Of a DNA stretch of 64,000 nt, positions 1-6,424 are shown piece after piece. Numbering within the stretch: the stretch's first letter is position 1; each line of letters opens with the position of its first letter. The notes beneath the pieces are model-generated. The model did no database searches and was not told the DNA's origin. It was given only the letters and a program-made list of their open reading frames with translations. The stretch is from Bacteroidetes bacterium 41-46 (lineage in GTDB: Bacteria; Bacteroidota; Bacteroidia; Bacteroidales; UBA932). The DNA lies in NCBI GenBank assembly GCA_001897515.1, contig MKTA01000032.1, positions 1 to 64,000 of the forward strand. The letters are read 5' to 3'. The position numbers were made by a program, and so were the translations under genes.

Positions 1-2
1 AC

Positions 3-1229
3 CTAATTAACGCTATTACTTCAAAGGGTAAGGCAATAACAGATGAGCTCAGCTACCTCAAAACCGCCCTCACCGGTACTACCGAGGTGGCGGGCGGGCT
101 TATCCTGGCCAGAATGATGATGCTCAAAAACGCGATGAATCAGGTGACGGCGGGTATTTCGGGCATGGACTCAAACGACATCTTCCTGTTTGCGAATGAC
201 ACTGACGCTCTCAACGCTGCGCTCAATAACATGGCCACCTTCTTACTGAGGAGAAACGGTACCGGTAACCTCGGCACTCTTAAGTTCACCAGGAATGGGT
301 TGGCATATTGTACGCGAAATGCCGATGGAACGCTCGGTAAGGCGATCATAGAGTTCAGAAACACGCCTATTCCGCCACTTTCAGACCTCGTGGCATCATT
401 CACCGATACAAAGGCCGCTCCGGGCGGAAATGCCTCAAAAATGGGCGGTGTGCAAACGGGAAACTTCGGCTTTGGAGTTCCTATCATTGTTTCGGCATAT
501 GATAACTTCTCTATGCGCATTACGGGTACCCTTGAAGCAAGCATCAACAATGTCGGGGATATGCCGATTCTTGACAGCCACGCTGCAATTAACCTGGTGC
601 TGTACAAATACGATGGCGGAGTGTACACTGTTGAGCAAAATGTCGCTTCTCTCTATCTCCTGAGGGACGTAACCGGAACTGACTCCGATTCTGTAGCTGT
701 TGATGAAACATACACCCTCGCAAAGGGCACTTACTACCTGAGAGCCGAGTATTACATCAACACCTCAGAAGGCAGTCATGACTCCGGCTTTGTATCAGCC
801 GCGAACCTGCAGATGGTGGCCAGTGGAGCCTCAGGCAATCAGACGATGATCTTCGGAAGTAACGGATTTGTACGGGTAAAAGATGGAAACAACTTTACCT
901 ACATGAGCGATGAGATGATGGCACATAGAGGAGTGTCGGATATGCCGGGGCTAAGGGGGAGCGGAAGCGTAGCCTCCAACGGAATATTGGCAAATGTGTT
1001 CGGCAAAGCTACGGACGCAGCAAAAAACAGTACCGGCTCATACACCGTTTCTCATTCAATTGGCCATTCAAATTATAGTGTAAACCTAAATCTTGTTTCA
1101 AGCAATGCGCAGCTTAACGCAGTTGTTACTGCAAAAAATAATAACTCTTTTGATATAAAGATAGTAAACGCAAGTAATAACGCACTTTCAGATAGTGCCT
1201 TTGACTTCTCGATCTATGCGAATAGCTAA
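3..1229 (+). CDS. Phage tail / receptor-binding structural protein, C-terminal part (5' partial)
   Basis: The reading frame is open to the left edge of the window, so the gene starts upstream; the GTG at 87 is internal. About 408 residues are visible. The first stretch (SKGKAITDELSYLKTALTG, then VAGGLILARMMMLKNAM) resembles the helical end of the tail-tip and minor structural proteins of Bacteroidetes phages. The last 60 residues form a Thr/Ser/Asn-rich beta-type domain (GSYTVSHSIGHSNYSVNL, then FDFSIYANS), as seen at the ends of tail fibres. It sits just upstream of the lysis genes, where tail genes usually end. The exact role (baseplate, fibre or adhesin) cannot be decided. No chaperone or peptidase motif is visible. 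Confidence 0.7.
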   Translation, partial: LINAITSKGKAITDELSYLKTALTGTTEVAGGLILARMMMLKNAMNQVTAGISGMDSNDIFLFANDTDALNAALNNMATFLLRRNGTGNLGTLKFTRNGLAYCTRNADGTLGKAIIEFRNTPIPPLSDLVASFTDTKAAPGGNASKMGGVQTGNFGFGVPIIVSAYDNFSMRITGTLEASINNVGDMPILDSHAAINLVLYKYDGGVYTVEQNVASLYLLRDVTGTDSDSVAVDETYTLAKGTYYLRAEYYINTSEGSHDSGFVSAANLQMVASGASGNQTMIFGSNGFVRVKDGNNFTYMSDEMMAHRGVSDMPGLRGSGSVASNGILANVFGKATDAAKNSTGSYTVSHSIGHSNYSVNLNLVSSNAQLNAVVTAKNNNSFDIKIVNASNNALSDSAFDFSIYANS

Positions 1230-1242
1230 TTGTATAACAATT

Positions 1243-1791
1243 TTAATTTTGGCCTGCAGCTTTAAGTGCTCGCCACTCTTCTCCGCTAGTTGGGGTGAAG
1301 GTGAACGCAACGTCAAAGAGCCTATAAACCTCCACGAAGTTGGAGTCGGCAAAAGCGGTTATTATCTTGCCCCTGGCCTCAGTAATTATTGCGTTTGGGA
1401 TATAGGCAATAGTGTCATATACGGGTGGAGTGGCGTTCATATCAACGGATTTTCTGAATACAAAATCTCTACCCTCAATAAAATCTCCGGTATACCTGCC
1501 GCTCTGGTCTATGATATCTGTTCCCCACATAAGCAGGCGAACATTGATTGTATCTCTTTGAGCTTCCGCGAATGCCCTTGTGAGTACTGTCCCGGATATA
1601 GCCGGATTATAAAAACTAATATTTCTGGTATTCTTGACAATGTCCTTCGCGGAGAGGTTGGATTTAACTCCCGCTGCAGGGCGGATGCTTATCAAAGCGT
1701 TAGGATTAAGTTTTCCCTTACTAGAGGGCTCCTTCTCGCAACTAGCGATCAGAATTACGGCGATAATAAAAAGCAGCTTTTTCATAGTCAA
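1243..1791 (-). CDS. Small lipoprotein of unknown function, probable prophage moron
   Basis: The 182-residue protein starts MTMKKLLFIIAVILIASC, a signal peptide with lipobox IASC, so it should be lipidated at Cys18 and held in a membrane. The mature part has no recognised domain. The gene is encoded against the direction of the late phage genes, between the tail gene (ends 1229) and the holin (starts 1932), and has its own -7 box upstream. Isolated reverse genes like this in a late operon are usually morons expressed from the lysogen. The second Met (position 3) is an equally good start. A long plus-strand frame over the same DNA lacks these features and is taken as its shadow. Confidence 0.72.
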   Translation of the reverse strand: MTMKKLLFIIAVILIASCEKEPSSKGKLNPNALISIRPAAGVKSNLSAKDIVKNTRNISFYNPAISGTVLTRAFAEAQRDTINVRLLMWGTDIIDQSGRYTGDFIEGRDFVFRKSVDMNATPPVYDTIAYIPNAIITEARGKIITAFADSNFVEVYRLFDVAFTFTPTSGEEWRALKAAGQN

Positions 1792-1811
1792 GTATTTAAA
1801 AACATATATAG

Positions 1812-1819
1812 CAAAAGTA
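1812..1819 (-). promoter_or_regulatory. Bacteroidetes-type -7 box for the lipoprotein gene
   Basis: Read on the minus strand this is TACTTTTG, an exact match to TAnnTTTG, about 20 nt upstream of the lipoprotein start. No convincing TTG -33 element lies at the usual 19-21 nt spacing, so this is a single-box call. Confidence 0.4.
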
Positions 1820-1866
1820 ACGATTTCATCAATAAAAAATTAAATGAAGTCAATAAGTTATAAACA

Positions 1867-1884
1867 CTACCCCTAAAAGGGTAG
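1867..1884. other. Small hairpin upstream of the holin gene
   Basis: CTACCC and GGGTAG form a perfect 6-bp stem with a 6-nt loop. No T-run follows on the plus strand, so it is a weak terminator candidate. It may instead mark the border between the moron and the lysis genes. Confidence 0.25.
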
Positions 1885-1931
1885 ATTATTAAATCAATCA
1901 ATTACTTAATTAAACAAAACTAGGAGGAAAA

Positions 1932-2426
1932 ATGGAAACGTGGGGAAAAATTGCAAGTTGTATCATCGCACAAGCGGGCTACTTATCATTTATGTATTTA
2001 GTCATTGTGTTTTTGGTGGCCATGGACTTATGGAGCGGGGTGAGGAAAGCGAAAAAGAGGGGAGAAGCGAGAATGTCGTTCGGGTACCGCAGAACGATTG
2101 ACAAACTTGCAAAATACTTCAATACCATTTTTGTTGTCGCCGTCGTGGATCTAGTATTTCTTATCTCTCCAATTTATGAGGGGTTAACGGTTATACCAGC
2201 ATTTCCTTACATAACGGCCATCGGAGTAATTTTTATCGGCTTCATAGAGTTTAAAAGCATTCAGGAAAAGGCAGAGGATAAGCTGCGATTCAAAAGCACT
2301 AGCATGCTTGCCGGGAAGATTATTGCGAATAAAGACGATATCTCAAAAATCGTTGAGGAGGTAATGTCTTACCTGAACACTCCGGATAGGGAGTATACTA
2401 AAGGGGATAAAAAAGCGGGCGAGTAA
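1932..2426 (+). CDS. Phage holin
   Basis: The 164-residue protein has at least three hydrophobic segments (roughly residues 15-35, 66-88 and 92-108) separated by a Lys/Arg-rich stretch (GVRKAKKRGEARMSFGYRRT). The charged C-terminal tail ends in KGDKKAGE. This layout fits the phage holin families of Bacteroidetes prophages. It would form the inner-membrane lesion that releases the endolysin encoded next. A near-perfect Shine-Dalgarno, AGGAGGA at 1922-1928, precedes the ATG; this is uncommon for Bacteroidetes genes and fits strong late phage expression. The stop codon overlaps the next start by one base (TAATG), so the two genes are probably translationally coupled. Confidence 0.75.
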   Translation: METWGKIASCIIAQAGYLSFMYLVIVFLVAMDLWSGVRKAKKRGEARMSFGYRRTIDKLAKYFNTIFVVAVVDLVFLISPIYEGLTVIPAFPYITAIGVIFIGFIEFKSIQEKAEDKLRFKSTSMLAGKIIANKDDISKIVEEVMSYLNTPDREYTKGDKKAGE

Positions 2427-2995
2427 TGGAAGAGCTAAAGAAAATTGTTGCCGGTATTGCGGGCGAATTCAACTTAGAGTTCGCCACGCTAATGGCATTT
2501 ATTGAGGTTGAAAGCGGGGGCCGAGGCTTTGATCCCGCAACGGGGAAGATAATAATTCAATTTGAGCCCGTGTGGTTCAGAAAGATGTCGCCTTATACCC
2601 CTTCAGGCAAATGGTCTTTAAACGGAGTTGAAAGGCAAAAGCAAGAGTGGGAGGCCTTCAACGAAGTATTTGACCTCAATAGGGTGGCAGCTATGGAGAG
2701 CACCTCAATTGGCCTGGGCCAAATAATGGGGTTGCATTGGAAAAGGCTGGGATATAAAACCGTTGGCCAAATGTGGGACGACGCTAAAAGTGGACTTGAT
2801 CGCCAAGTATGGCAAATTGCAAAATTCATCGGCACCGATGTGAAGCTGCAGAAAGCTCTGAGCGAGAAAGACTGGCACGCAGTTGCGAGCATTTACAACG
2901 GGCCAAAATATAGGGAGCTGGCAATTAAGCTTGGCCGCACTCCCTACGACCAGTCGATGAAGCAAGCTTACAAAAAGTATTCAGTAATAAAGTAA
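2426..2995 (+). CDS. Phage endolysin, N-acetylmuramidase (DUF3380 type)
   Basis: The 189-residue protein matches the N-acetylmuramidase domain of PF11860. The N-terminal helix carries IEVESGGRGF (residues 26-35), with Glu27 and Glu29 as catalytic candidates, followed by IIQFEPVWF. The middle has TSIGLGQIMG (93-102), a lysozyme-superfamily active-site signature. It would cleave the glycan strands of peptidoglycan during lysis. There is no signal peptide, so export must depend on the holin immediately upstream. No separate cell-wall-binding domain is present and the catalytic domain fills the whole protein. Function is inferred from motifs and lysis context. Confidence 0.85.
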   Translation: MEELKKIVAGIAGEFNLEFATLMAFIEVESGGRGFDPATGKIIIQFEPVWFRKMSPYTPSGKWSLNGVERQKQEWEAFNEVFDLNRVAAMESTSIGLGQIMGLHWKRLGYKTVGQMWDDAKSGLDRQVWQIAKFIGTDVKLQKALSEKDWHAVASIYNGPKYRELAIKLGRTPYDQSMKQAYKKYSVIK

Positions 2996-2999
2996 TGTC

Positions 3000-3602
3000 A
3001 TGTTTAAGAAAGCGACTATAATTTTGTTTATGCTGCTGGCCATTGCCATCGCAGCTATCTCTGTTTCGTCGGGAATAATTAAGCGCCAGCGCCTGGATCT
3101 GCGAAGGCTCGAAAATAATCAAAACGCTCTTCTTTCCGGGATTGAAACTTACAAAGCGAAAAATGGAGTTTTGGCCTATTCTATAAAGCAGCTGGTTTTA
3201 ACAAATAGTGAGCTGAAGAAGGACAAAGGAAATCTTGCCAAAGTCGTTAATAACTTAAGAATTAGGCTGAGGGATGTTCAAACAATATCAACAACTGTCA
3301 CGCAGACAGCTGTAGAAACGCCTGTTGTGCCGCTTAGGGATTCTGCGGTAAACGTCGGAGGAAAAATTGAGCCGGCAAAGGCATTCAGCTGGAGCGACAG
3401 CTGGTGCAAAATGTCTGGGGTGGTTTACAACGATAGCGCAAAATTATCCTATAATGGCACTGACTCAATTTACACAGTGGCCCATAGAGTGCGGTACCGT
3501 TTTTTGTTTTTCAGATTTGGCACTAAAGAGATTAGGCAGACTGTTACAAACACAAATCCGAATACTAAAATTGTATATAATGAGATTGTGAAGCTGGAGT
3601 GA
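3000..3602 (+). CDS. Spanin-like membrane-anchored coiled-coil phage protein
   Basis: This 200-residue protein starts 4 bases after the endolysin stop. Residues 6-25 are one hydrophobic segment. A long heptad-like charged helix follows (about 30-95: RLDLRRLENNQNALLSGI, then NSELKKDKGNLAKVVNNLRIRL). The C-terminal half is beta-rich and ends in NPNTKIVYNEIVKLE. Small anchored coiled-coil proteins directly after holin and endolysin typically act as i-spanins or Rz analogues. I do not see a nested o-spanin lipoprotein frame. Proteins of this type in Bacteroidetes phages are mostly annotated as a DUF of unknown function, so the spanin role rests on topology and position. Confidence 0.6.
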   Translation: MFKKATIILFMLLAIAIAAISVSSGIIKRQRLDLRRLENNQNALLSGIETYKAKNGVLAYSIKQLVLTNSELKKDKGNLAKVVNNLRIRLRDVQTISTTVTQTAVETPVVPLRDSAVNVGGKIEPAKAFSWSDSWCKMSGVVYNDSAKLSYNGTDSIYTVAHRVRYRFLFFRFGTKEIRQTVTNTNPNTKIVYNEIVKLE

Positions 3603-3608
3603 GCATGT

Positions 3609-3630
3609 TGGGGCAAGAAAAAGTGCCCCA
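3609..3630 (+). other. Hairpin following the lysis genes
   Basis: TGGGGCA (3609-3615) and TGCCCCA (3624-3630) pair perfectly over 7 bp around an A-rich 8-nt loop, just after the spanin-like stop. CCCCTTAATA follows rather than a T-run, so it may stabilise the 3' end or belong to the structured leader starting at 3645. Confidence 0.45.
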
Positions 3631-3644
3631 CCCCTTAATACAGT

Positions 3645-3735
3645 ATCTCACCACCATATTTAAACGCAACCGCGCAGGAGCAAGGCACTAGGCCTAGAAC
3701 TGTCAAGGTTGCGTTACTTTTTTAAGTGGTGAGAT
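3645..3735 (+). ncRNA. Structured RNA leader element upstream of the ABC-GNAT cassette
   Basis: Two nested perfect stems are visible. The outer one is ATCTCACCAC (3645-3654) with GTGGTGAGAT (3726-3735), 10 bp. The inner one is AACGCAACC (3663-3671) with GGTTGCGTT (3707-3715), 9 bp. The apical 35 nt contain the 10-nt palindrome CTAGGCCTAG (3688-3697). The segment lies between the lysis genes and the 43-residue gene whose ATG is at 3756, and has no reading frame of its own. I do not recognise it as a known RNA family. It could be a cis-acting translational switch, an RNA-stability element or a separate small RNA. The structure is seen directly; the role is inferred. Confidence 0.55.
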
Positions 3736-3755
3736 GAACAAAATTAAAGATTAAA

Positions 3756-3887
3756 ATGGAAAAGAAAAAATTTAATTACAAGCCGCAGTACGGCATTGTA
3801 GTGATTTGCTCTGGAGAGCAGGAGCAAAAAGAGGTTTACGAAATGCTCGAGAAAATGGGTTTAAATTTAAAAGTTGTAGTGGTATGA
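3756..3887 (+). CDS. 43-residue phage protein translationally coupled to the ABC-GNAT gene
   Basis: The protein begins MEKKKFNYKPQYGIVVICSG and ends KVVVV. It looks like one compact beta-alpha-beta unit: strand GIVVIC, helix EQEQKEVYEMLEKMG, strand NLKVVVV. Its TGA (3885-3887) overlaps the ATG of the next gene in the classic ATGA arrangement, which supports both being real and coupled. AT-rich sequence precedes the start and there is no strong Shine-Dalgarno, so the structured element upstream may control it. I recall similar short proteins beside comparable phage genes, but no function is known to me. It has no cysteine cluster, so it is not a zinc-finger regulator of the Mu Com type despite the similar gene layout. 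Confidence 0.7.
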   Translation: MEKKKFNYKPQYGIVVICSGEQEQKEVYEMLEKMGLNLKVVVV

Positions 3888-5005
3888 AAGTGGAGGTTAA
3901 TCACAGGTGTAGCGATTTTAATGGCTACAGGTCTAACAGAGTCAAAAGTTTATTTAATGCAGAGTCGGGATGCAATTGGTCCCATGTTGCCGAGCTTCCC
4001 ATTGAGGACCTCAGCTGGAAGGTAGGTCTTATTGTTGGCCCTTCCGGGAGCGGAAAAAGCTCCATAGGAAAAATGATGTTTGAGGGTGTTGATATACACA
4101 ACCTTTCATCCGGATGGGGTGACGGCCCAATCATCGAGGAGATATCGCCAAACGGGCTATTCAACGAGGTTACTTCGGCGCTGTCTGCAGTAGGGCTTGG
4201 AGACGTTCCGGCATGGTTGAGGCCATTTGGGGTACTTTCGAATGGTGAACAGTTCCGGGCGGGTCTGGCCAGGCTAATTTGTGAAAAGCCGGATGTAGTA
4301 ATTGTTGATGAATTTACTAGTGTCGTGGATAGGCAAATTGCAAGAGTAGGCGCTGCTGCGTTTGGTAAGTCATGGAAGAAAACGGGGGGGAAAGCTGTGC
4401 TGCTCAGTTGCCACTACGATATTATTGAGTGGCTTCAGCCCGATTGGGTTTATGATACAGCTGAGGCGCGGTTTTACCGCGGATGTCCCCGGCGTCCTGC
4501 AATCAAACTTGACATTTTCAAGGTCAGTGGAAGCAACTGGAAGTTTTTTAAAAAGCATTATTATCTAAACCTTCCGCACCCCGTGGCGGCTCAATACTTT
4601 GTGGGGATAGTCGATGGCCAGCCGGTTGCCCACGTTGCAGTTACGCCAATGTTTACGGCAAAAGCATATAGGGCGACAAGGTTGGTTGTAATGCCGGAGT
4701 GGCAGGGGGTTGGAGTAGGCACCGCCTTTTTAAATGCCGTTTGCCAGATGCACCTGGAGGGAGGCGGTCGGAAAAATTACCGGTTTCCAACATTTTTTCA
4801 CACTAGTCACCCCCAACTGTGCGGGTATCTTAGATCCAGCGGGAAGTGGGAGCAATCATCTGCCAGCTTGATTGGCAGCAATAAGATGAAATCTGCAGCG
4901 AGCATTCAAAAGGCTCACGATAAAAAAAGCATTAGTATAAACACCGGCTCAGGTTACGGCGGCCATTTTAGGGCCGTACAGGGCTTTAAATATGTAGGAG
5001 GGTAA
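3884..5005 (+). CDS. ABC-type ATPase fused to a GNAT acetyltransferase domain
   Basis: The 373-residue protein starts at the ATG overlapping the preceding stop; the longer frame from 3806 is discarded because it would overlap the small gene. Residues 45-190 are a complete ABC ATPase: Walker A GPSGSGKSS (52-60), signature-like LSNGEQFRAGLAR (118-130), Walker B VVIVDEF (138-144), D-loop near 149 and H-loop His177. There are no membrane segments, so it is soluble and not a transporter. Residues 205-360 are GNAT-like, with the acetyl-CoA motif RLVVMPEWQGVGVGTAF (266-282) and then FHTSHPQLCGY. ATP-driven ABC modules joined to transferases suggest work on nucleic acid or another polymer. Phage Mu Mom, a DNA-modifying enzyme, is also a GNAT-fold protein. 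A role in modifying phage DNA is inference. Confidence 0.75.
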   Translation: MKVEVNHRCSDFNGYRSNRVKSLFNAESGCNWSHVAELPIEDLSWKVGLIVGPSGSGKSSIGKMMFEGVDIHNLSSGWGDGPIIEEISPNGLFNEVTSALSAVGLGDVPAWLRPFGVLSNGEQFRAGLARLICEKPDVVIVDEFTSVVDRQIARVGAAAFGKSWKKTGGKAVLLSCHYDIIEWLQPDWVYDTAEARFYRGCPRRPAIKLDIFKVSGSNWKFFKKHYYLNLPHPVAAQYFVGIVDGQPVAHVAVTPMFTAKAYRATRLVVMPEWQGVGVGTAFLNAVCQMHLEGGGRKNYRFPTFFHTSHPQLCGYLRSSGKWEQSSASLIGSNKMKSAASIQKAHDKKSISINTGSGYGGHFRAVQGFKYVGG

Positions 5006-5006
5006 A

Positions 5007-5492
5007 ATGGTTATAAAACTATATGGAGACTTAAAAGAAGAGGCCGTATGTAAGTCAAGAGAGCTAATACTGTCGCTTGGCCACGCGATAGACGAGGGAC
5101 ACTTTGCAGTTGACATGGGAGTGGCCCCTCTATTGAGGCAAAAGGTAGACGAGGAGGAAATATCTCAGTTCAAATATGGCCTGCTGGTATTTCACCCTTC
5201 TCTTTTGCCGCATAGGAGGGGAGCCTCTGCGATAAAGCATACTTATCTTGCCGGTGATCCTGTTACCGGGGCAACATGGTTCTGGGCAAATGGGAAGCTT
5301 GACGCGGGCGATATCTGCGAAATGGAGGTGGTAAGAGTAAACTATTTTAAAACCTTCCGGCAGTTCTACCAGGAGGATATGGTTCCCGCGCTGCTTCGCA
5401 CACTAGAAAGAAGTCTTAGGGCCATTGAGGCGGGACACGTTAGGAAAGTTCCCCAAGTTGAGGAGTATGCATCTTATGATCCAAAAATATAA
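5007..5492 (+). CDS. Formyltransferase-like protein (formyl_trans_N core)
   Basis: The 161-residue protein starts one base after the ABC-GNAT stop. The core VFHPSLLPHRRGASAIKH (61-78), VTGATWFW (86-93) and KLDAGDI (97-103) matches glycinamide-ribonucleotide and methionyl-tRNA formyltransferases, which normally read NxHPSLLP, GxTxH and DxGxI. His63 and Asp99 of the catalytic triad are kept. The Asn two residues before the His is replaced by Val61. The N-terminal Rossmann half is shortened compared with the usual 200 residues or so. It may therefore transfer a one-carbon unit or another acyl group, or be a non-catalytic relative. Tight linkage to the ABC-GNAT gene suggests both act on the same substrate. 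Confidence 0.7.
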   Translation: MVIKLYGDLKEEAVCKSRELILSLGHAIDEGHFAVDMGVAPLLRQKVDEEEISQFKYGLLVFHPSLLPHRRGASAIKHTYLAGDPVTGATWFWANGKLDAGDICEMEVVRVNYFKTFRQFYQEDMVPALLRTLERSLRAIEAGHVRKVPQVEEYASYDPKI

Positions 5493-5507
5493 GAATAATG
5501 TATGAAA

Positions 5508-5532
5508 AAGGGGAGCAGTATAAGCTCCCCTT
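5508..5532. terminator. Intrinsic terminator between convergent prophage transcription units
   Basis: AAGGGGAGC (5508-5516) and GCTCCCCTT (5524-5532) form a perfect 9-bp stem with a 7-nt loop. On the minus strand it is followed by TTTTTCAT, so it best terminates the YodC-side operon. On the plus strand the T-tract is weak. Confidence 0.7.
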
Positions 5533-5536
5533 ACTT

Positions 5537-5734
5537 CTAGCTAAAATTGCTATAGCCAGACCCAGAAACAGTTGAGCTATACTTTTTTAAAACCTCTTTT
5601 ACAAATGTTGCGCCTTTAATGTTACTGCCTTCAAACCATTGGCAGGAAACATCATTATCGTTTATTTCGTTGACGGTCATAACGGGACCCCCAGATTTTA
5701 GCATTACTCTATCACCTACTTTAATTTCAGCCAT
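5537..5734 (-). CDS. YodC family small protein (DUF2158)
   Basis: The 65-residue protein reads KVGDRVMLKSGGPVMTVNEI near its start and then VSCQWFEG, the diagnostic pattern of the DUF2158/YodC family. These small SH3-like proteins have no established biochemical role and are common in mobile elements. It is the last gene of the minus-strand group that begins with the integrase, and it ends 5 bases from a strong hairpin. The C-terminal tail (KYSSTVSGSGYSNFS) is low complexity. Family membership is clear; function is unknown. Confidence 0.8.
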   Translation of the reverse strand: MAEIKVGDRVMLKSGGPVMTVNEINDNDVSCQWFEGSNIKGATFVKEVLKKYSSTVSGSGYSNFS

Positions 5735-5784
5735 TTTATGCCTCCTTTTATTTATAGTTTTATATTCTTTGAAAATTGTTAGCC

Positions 5785-5973
5785 TTATTTTTTCCCGGGT
5801 TGTGTTGGGCTTGGTCTACCAACGGGAGGGGGTGGAGCGCCTTTCGTTTGCCCAGGCATAGATGGAAAGCCCGGACCTGGAGACGGAGACGGAGACGGGG
5901 GAGGAGGTGTGGGCCTTTGATTTTGCCCATCGCATGTAAAGTCTTTTACTTGCAAATCATTTAGTAAACTCAT
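5785..5973 (-). CDS. Small proline-rich protein, hypothetical
   Basis: The 62-residue frame begins MSLLNDLQVKDFTCDGQ and then becomes almost entirely Pro/Ser/Gly (PTPPPPSPSPSPGPGF and PPPPVGRPSPTQPGKK). It has a single Cys and no signal peptide or membrane segment. It starts 10 bases after the membrane-protein stop and ends 50 bases before the YodC gene, which fits a small operon. No clear ribosome site is visible. Low-complexity composition makes chance reading frames more likely, so this is a moderate call. If real, it is probably an extended, unstructured peptide. Confidence 0.45.
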   Translation of the reverse strand: MSLLNDLQVKDFTCDGQNQRPTPPPPSPSPSPGPGFPSMPGQTKGAPPPPVGRPSPTQPGKK

Positions 5974-5983
5974 AGCTTAAATT

Positions 5984-6412
5984 TTAATTAATATTTAGAA
6001 CAAAAAATATTACTTGAAATACTATGCCTGCTGTGAGGCAGAGAAATATTACGGTCAAAATATTTTTCAGTTGCTTATGACTTTTAGCCCACTTATAGTA
6101 AAGGGTAGTATCGTCGTCCTCAGAATTTTCCTTCATATCGTCAATAAAATCCATTAAGCTAAGGTCATCGTGCTTCGCCTTATACTTTCTGACAAGTACC
6201 AAAATAAATGATATCGCTAGCAGGCAGAGGCTCACAATCAGGGCCCACTTACATGTTGCCGTTTCTAACGAAATAAACTTATCGTTGATTGTAATAAAAA
6301 ATCCCAGCGCCGCTATTGAAATATAGCCCGTTGTAGTTTCTATTTCCATGTCCTTGTCGGAAAACTCTTTGGCCAAAATTCTCCGGTACTCTTCGATTTG
6401 TGTATCTTTCAT
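5984..6412 (-). CDS. Small membrane protein of the prophage integrase operon
   Basis: The 142-residue protein has a charged N-terminus (MKDTQIEEYRRILAKEFSDKD), two hydrophobic segments around 28-38 and 55-74, a charged middle (RKYKAKHDDLSLMDFIDDMK), and one strong hydrophobic segment at 119-140 near the C-terminus. I recognise no family. It lies 12 bases downstream of the integrase gene on the same strand and is probably cotranscribed. Small membrane proteins beside integrases often act in superinfection exclusion or immunity, but nothing in the sequence proves this. Confidence 0.65.
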   Translation of the reverse strand: MKDTQIEEYRRILAKEFSDKDMEIETTTGYISIAALGFFITINDKFISLETATCKWALIVSLCLLAISFILVLVRKYKAKHDDLSLMDFIDDMKENSEDDDTTLYYKWAKSHKQLKNILTVIFLCLTAGIVFQVIFFVLNIN

Positions 6413-6424
6413 AAGACGTTTTTT

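Noticed and set aside
1195-1863. Plus-strand frame of 222 codons across the lipoprotein gene
   Set aside because: The minus-strand frame has a clear lipoprotein signal, a promoter box and a normal protein composition; the plus-strand frame is its antisense shadow.
3806-3883. 26-codon N-terminal extension of the ABC-GNAT protein
   Set aside because: It overlaps the 43-residue gene in another frame, and the ATG at 3884 forms an ATGA junction with that gene's stop.
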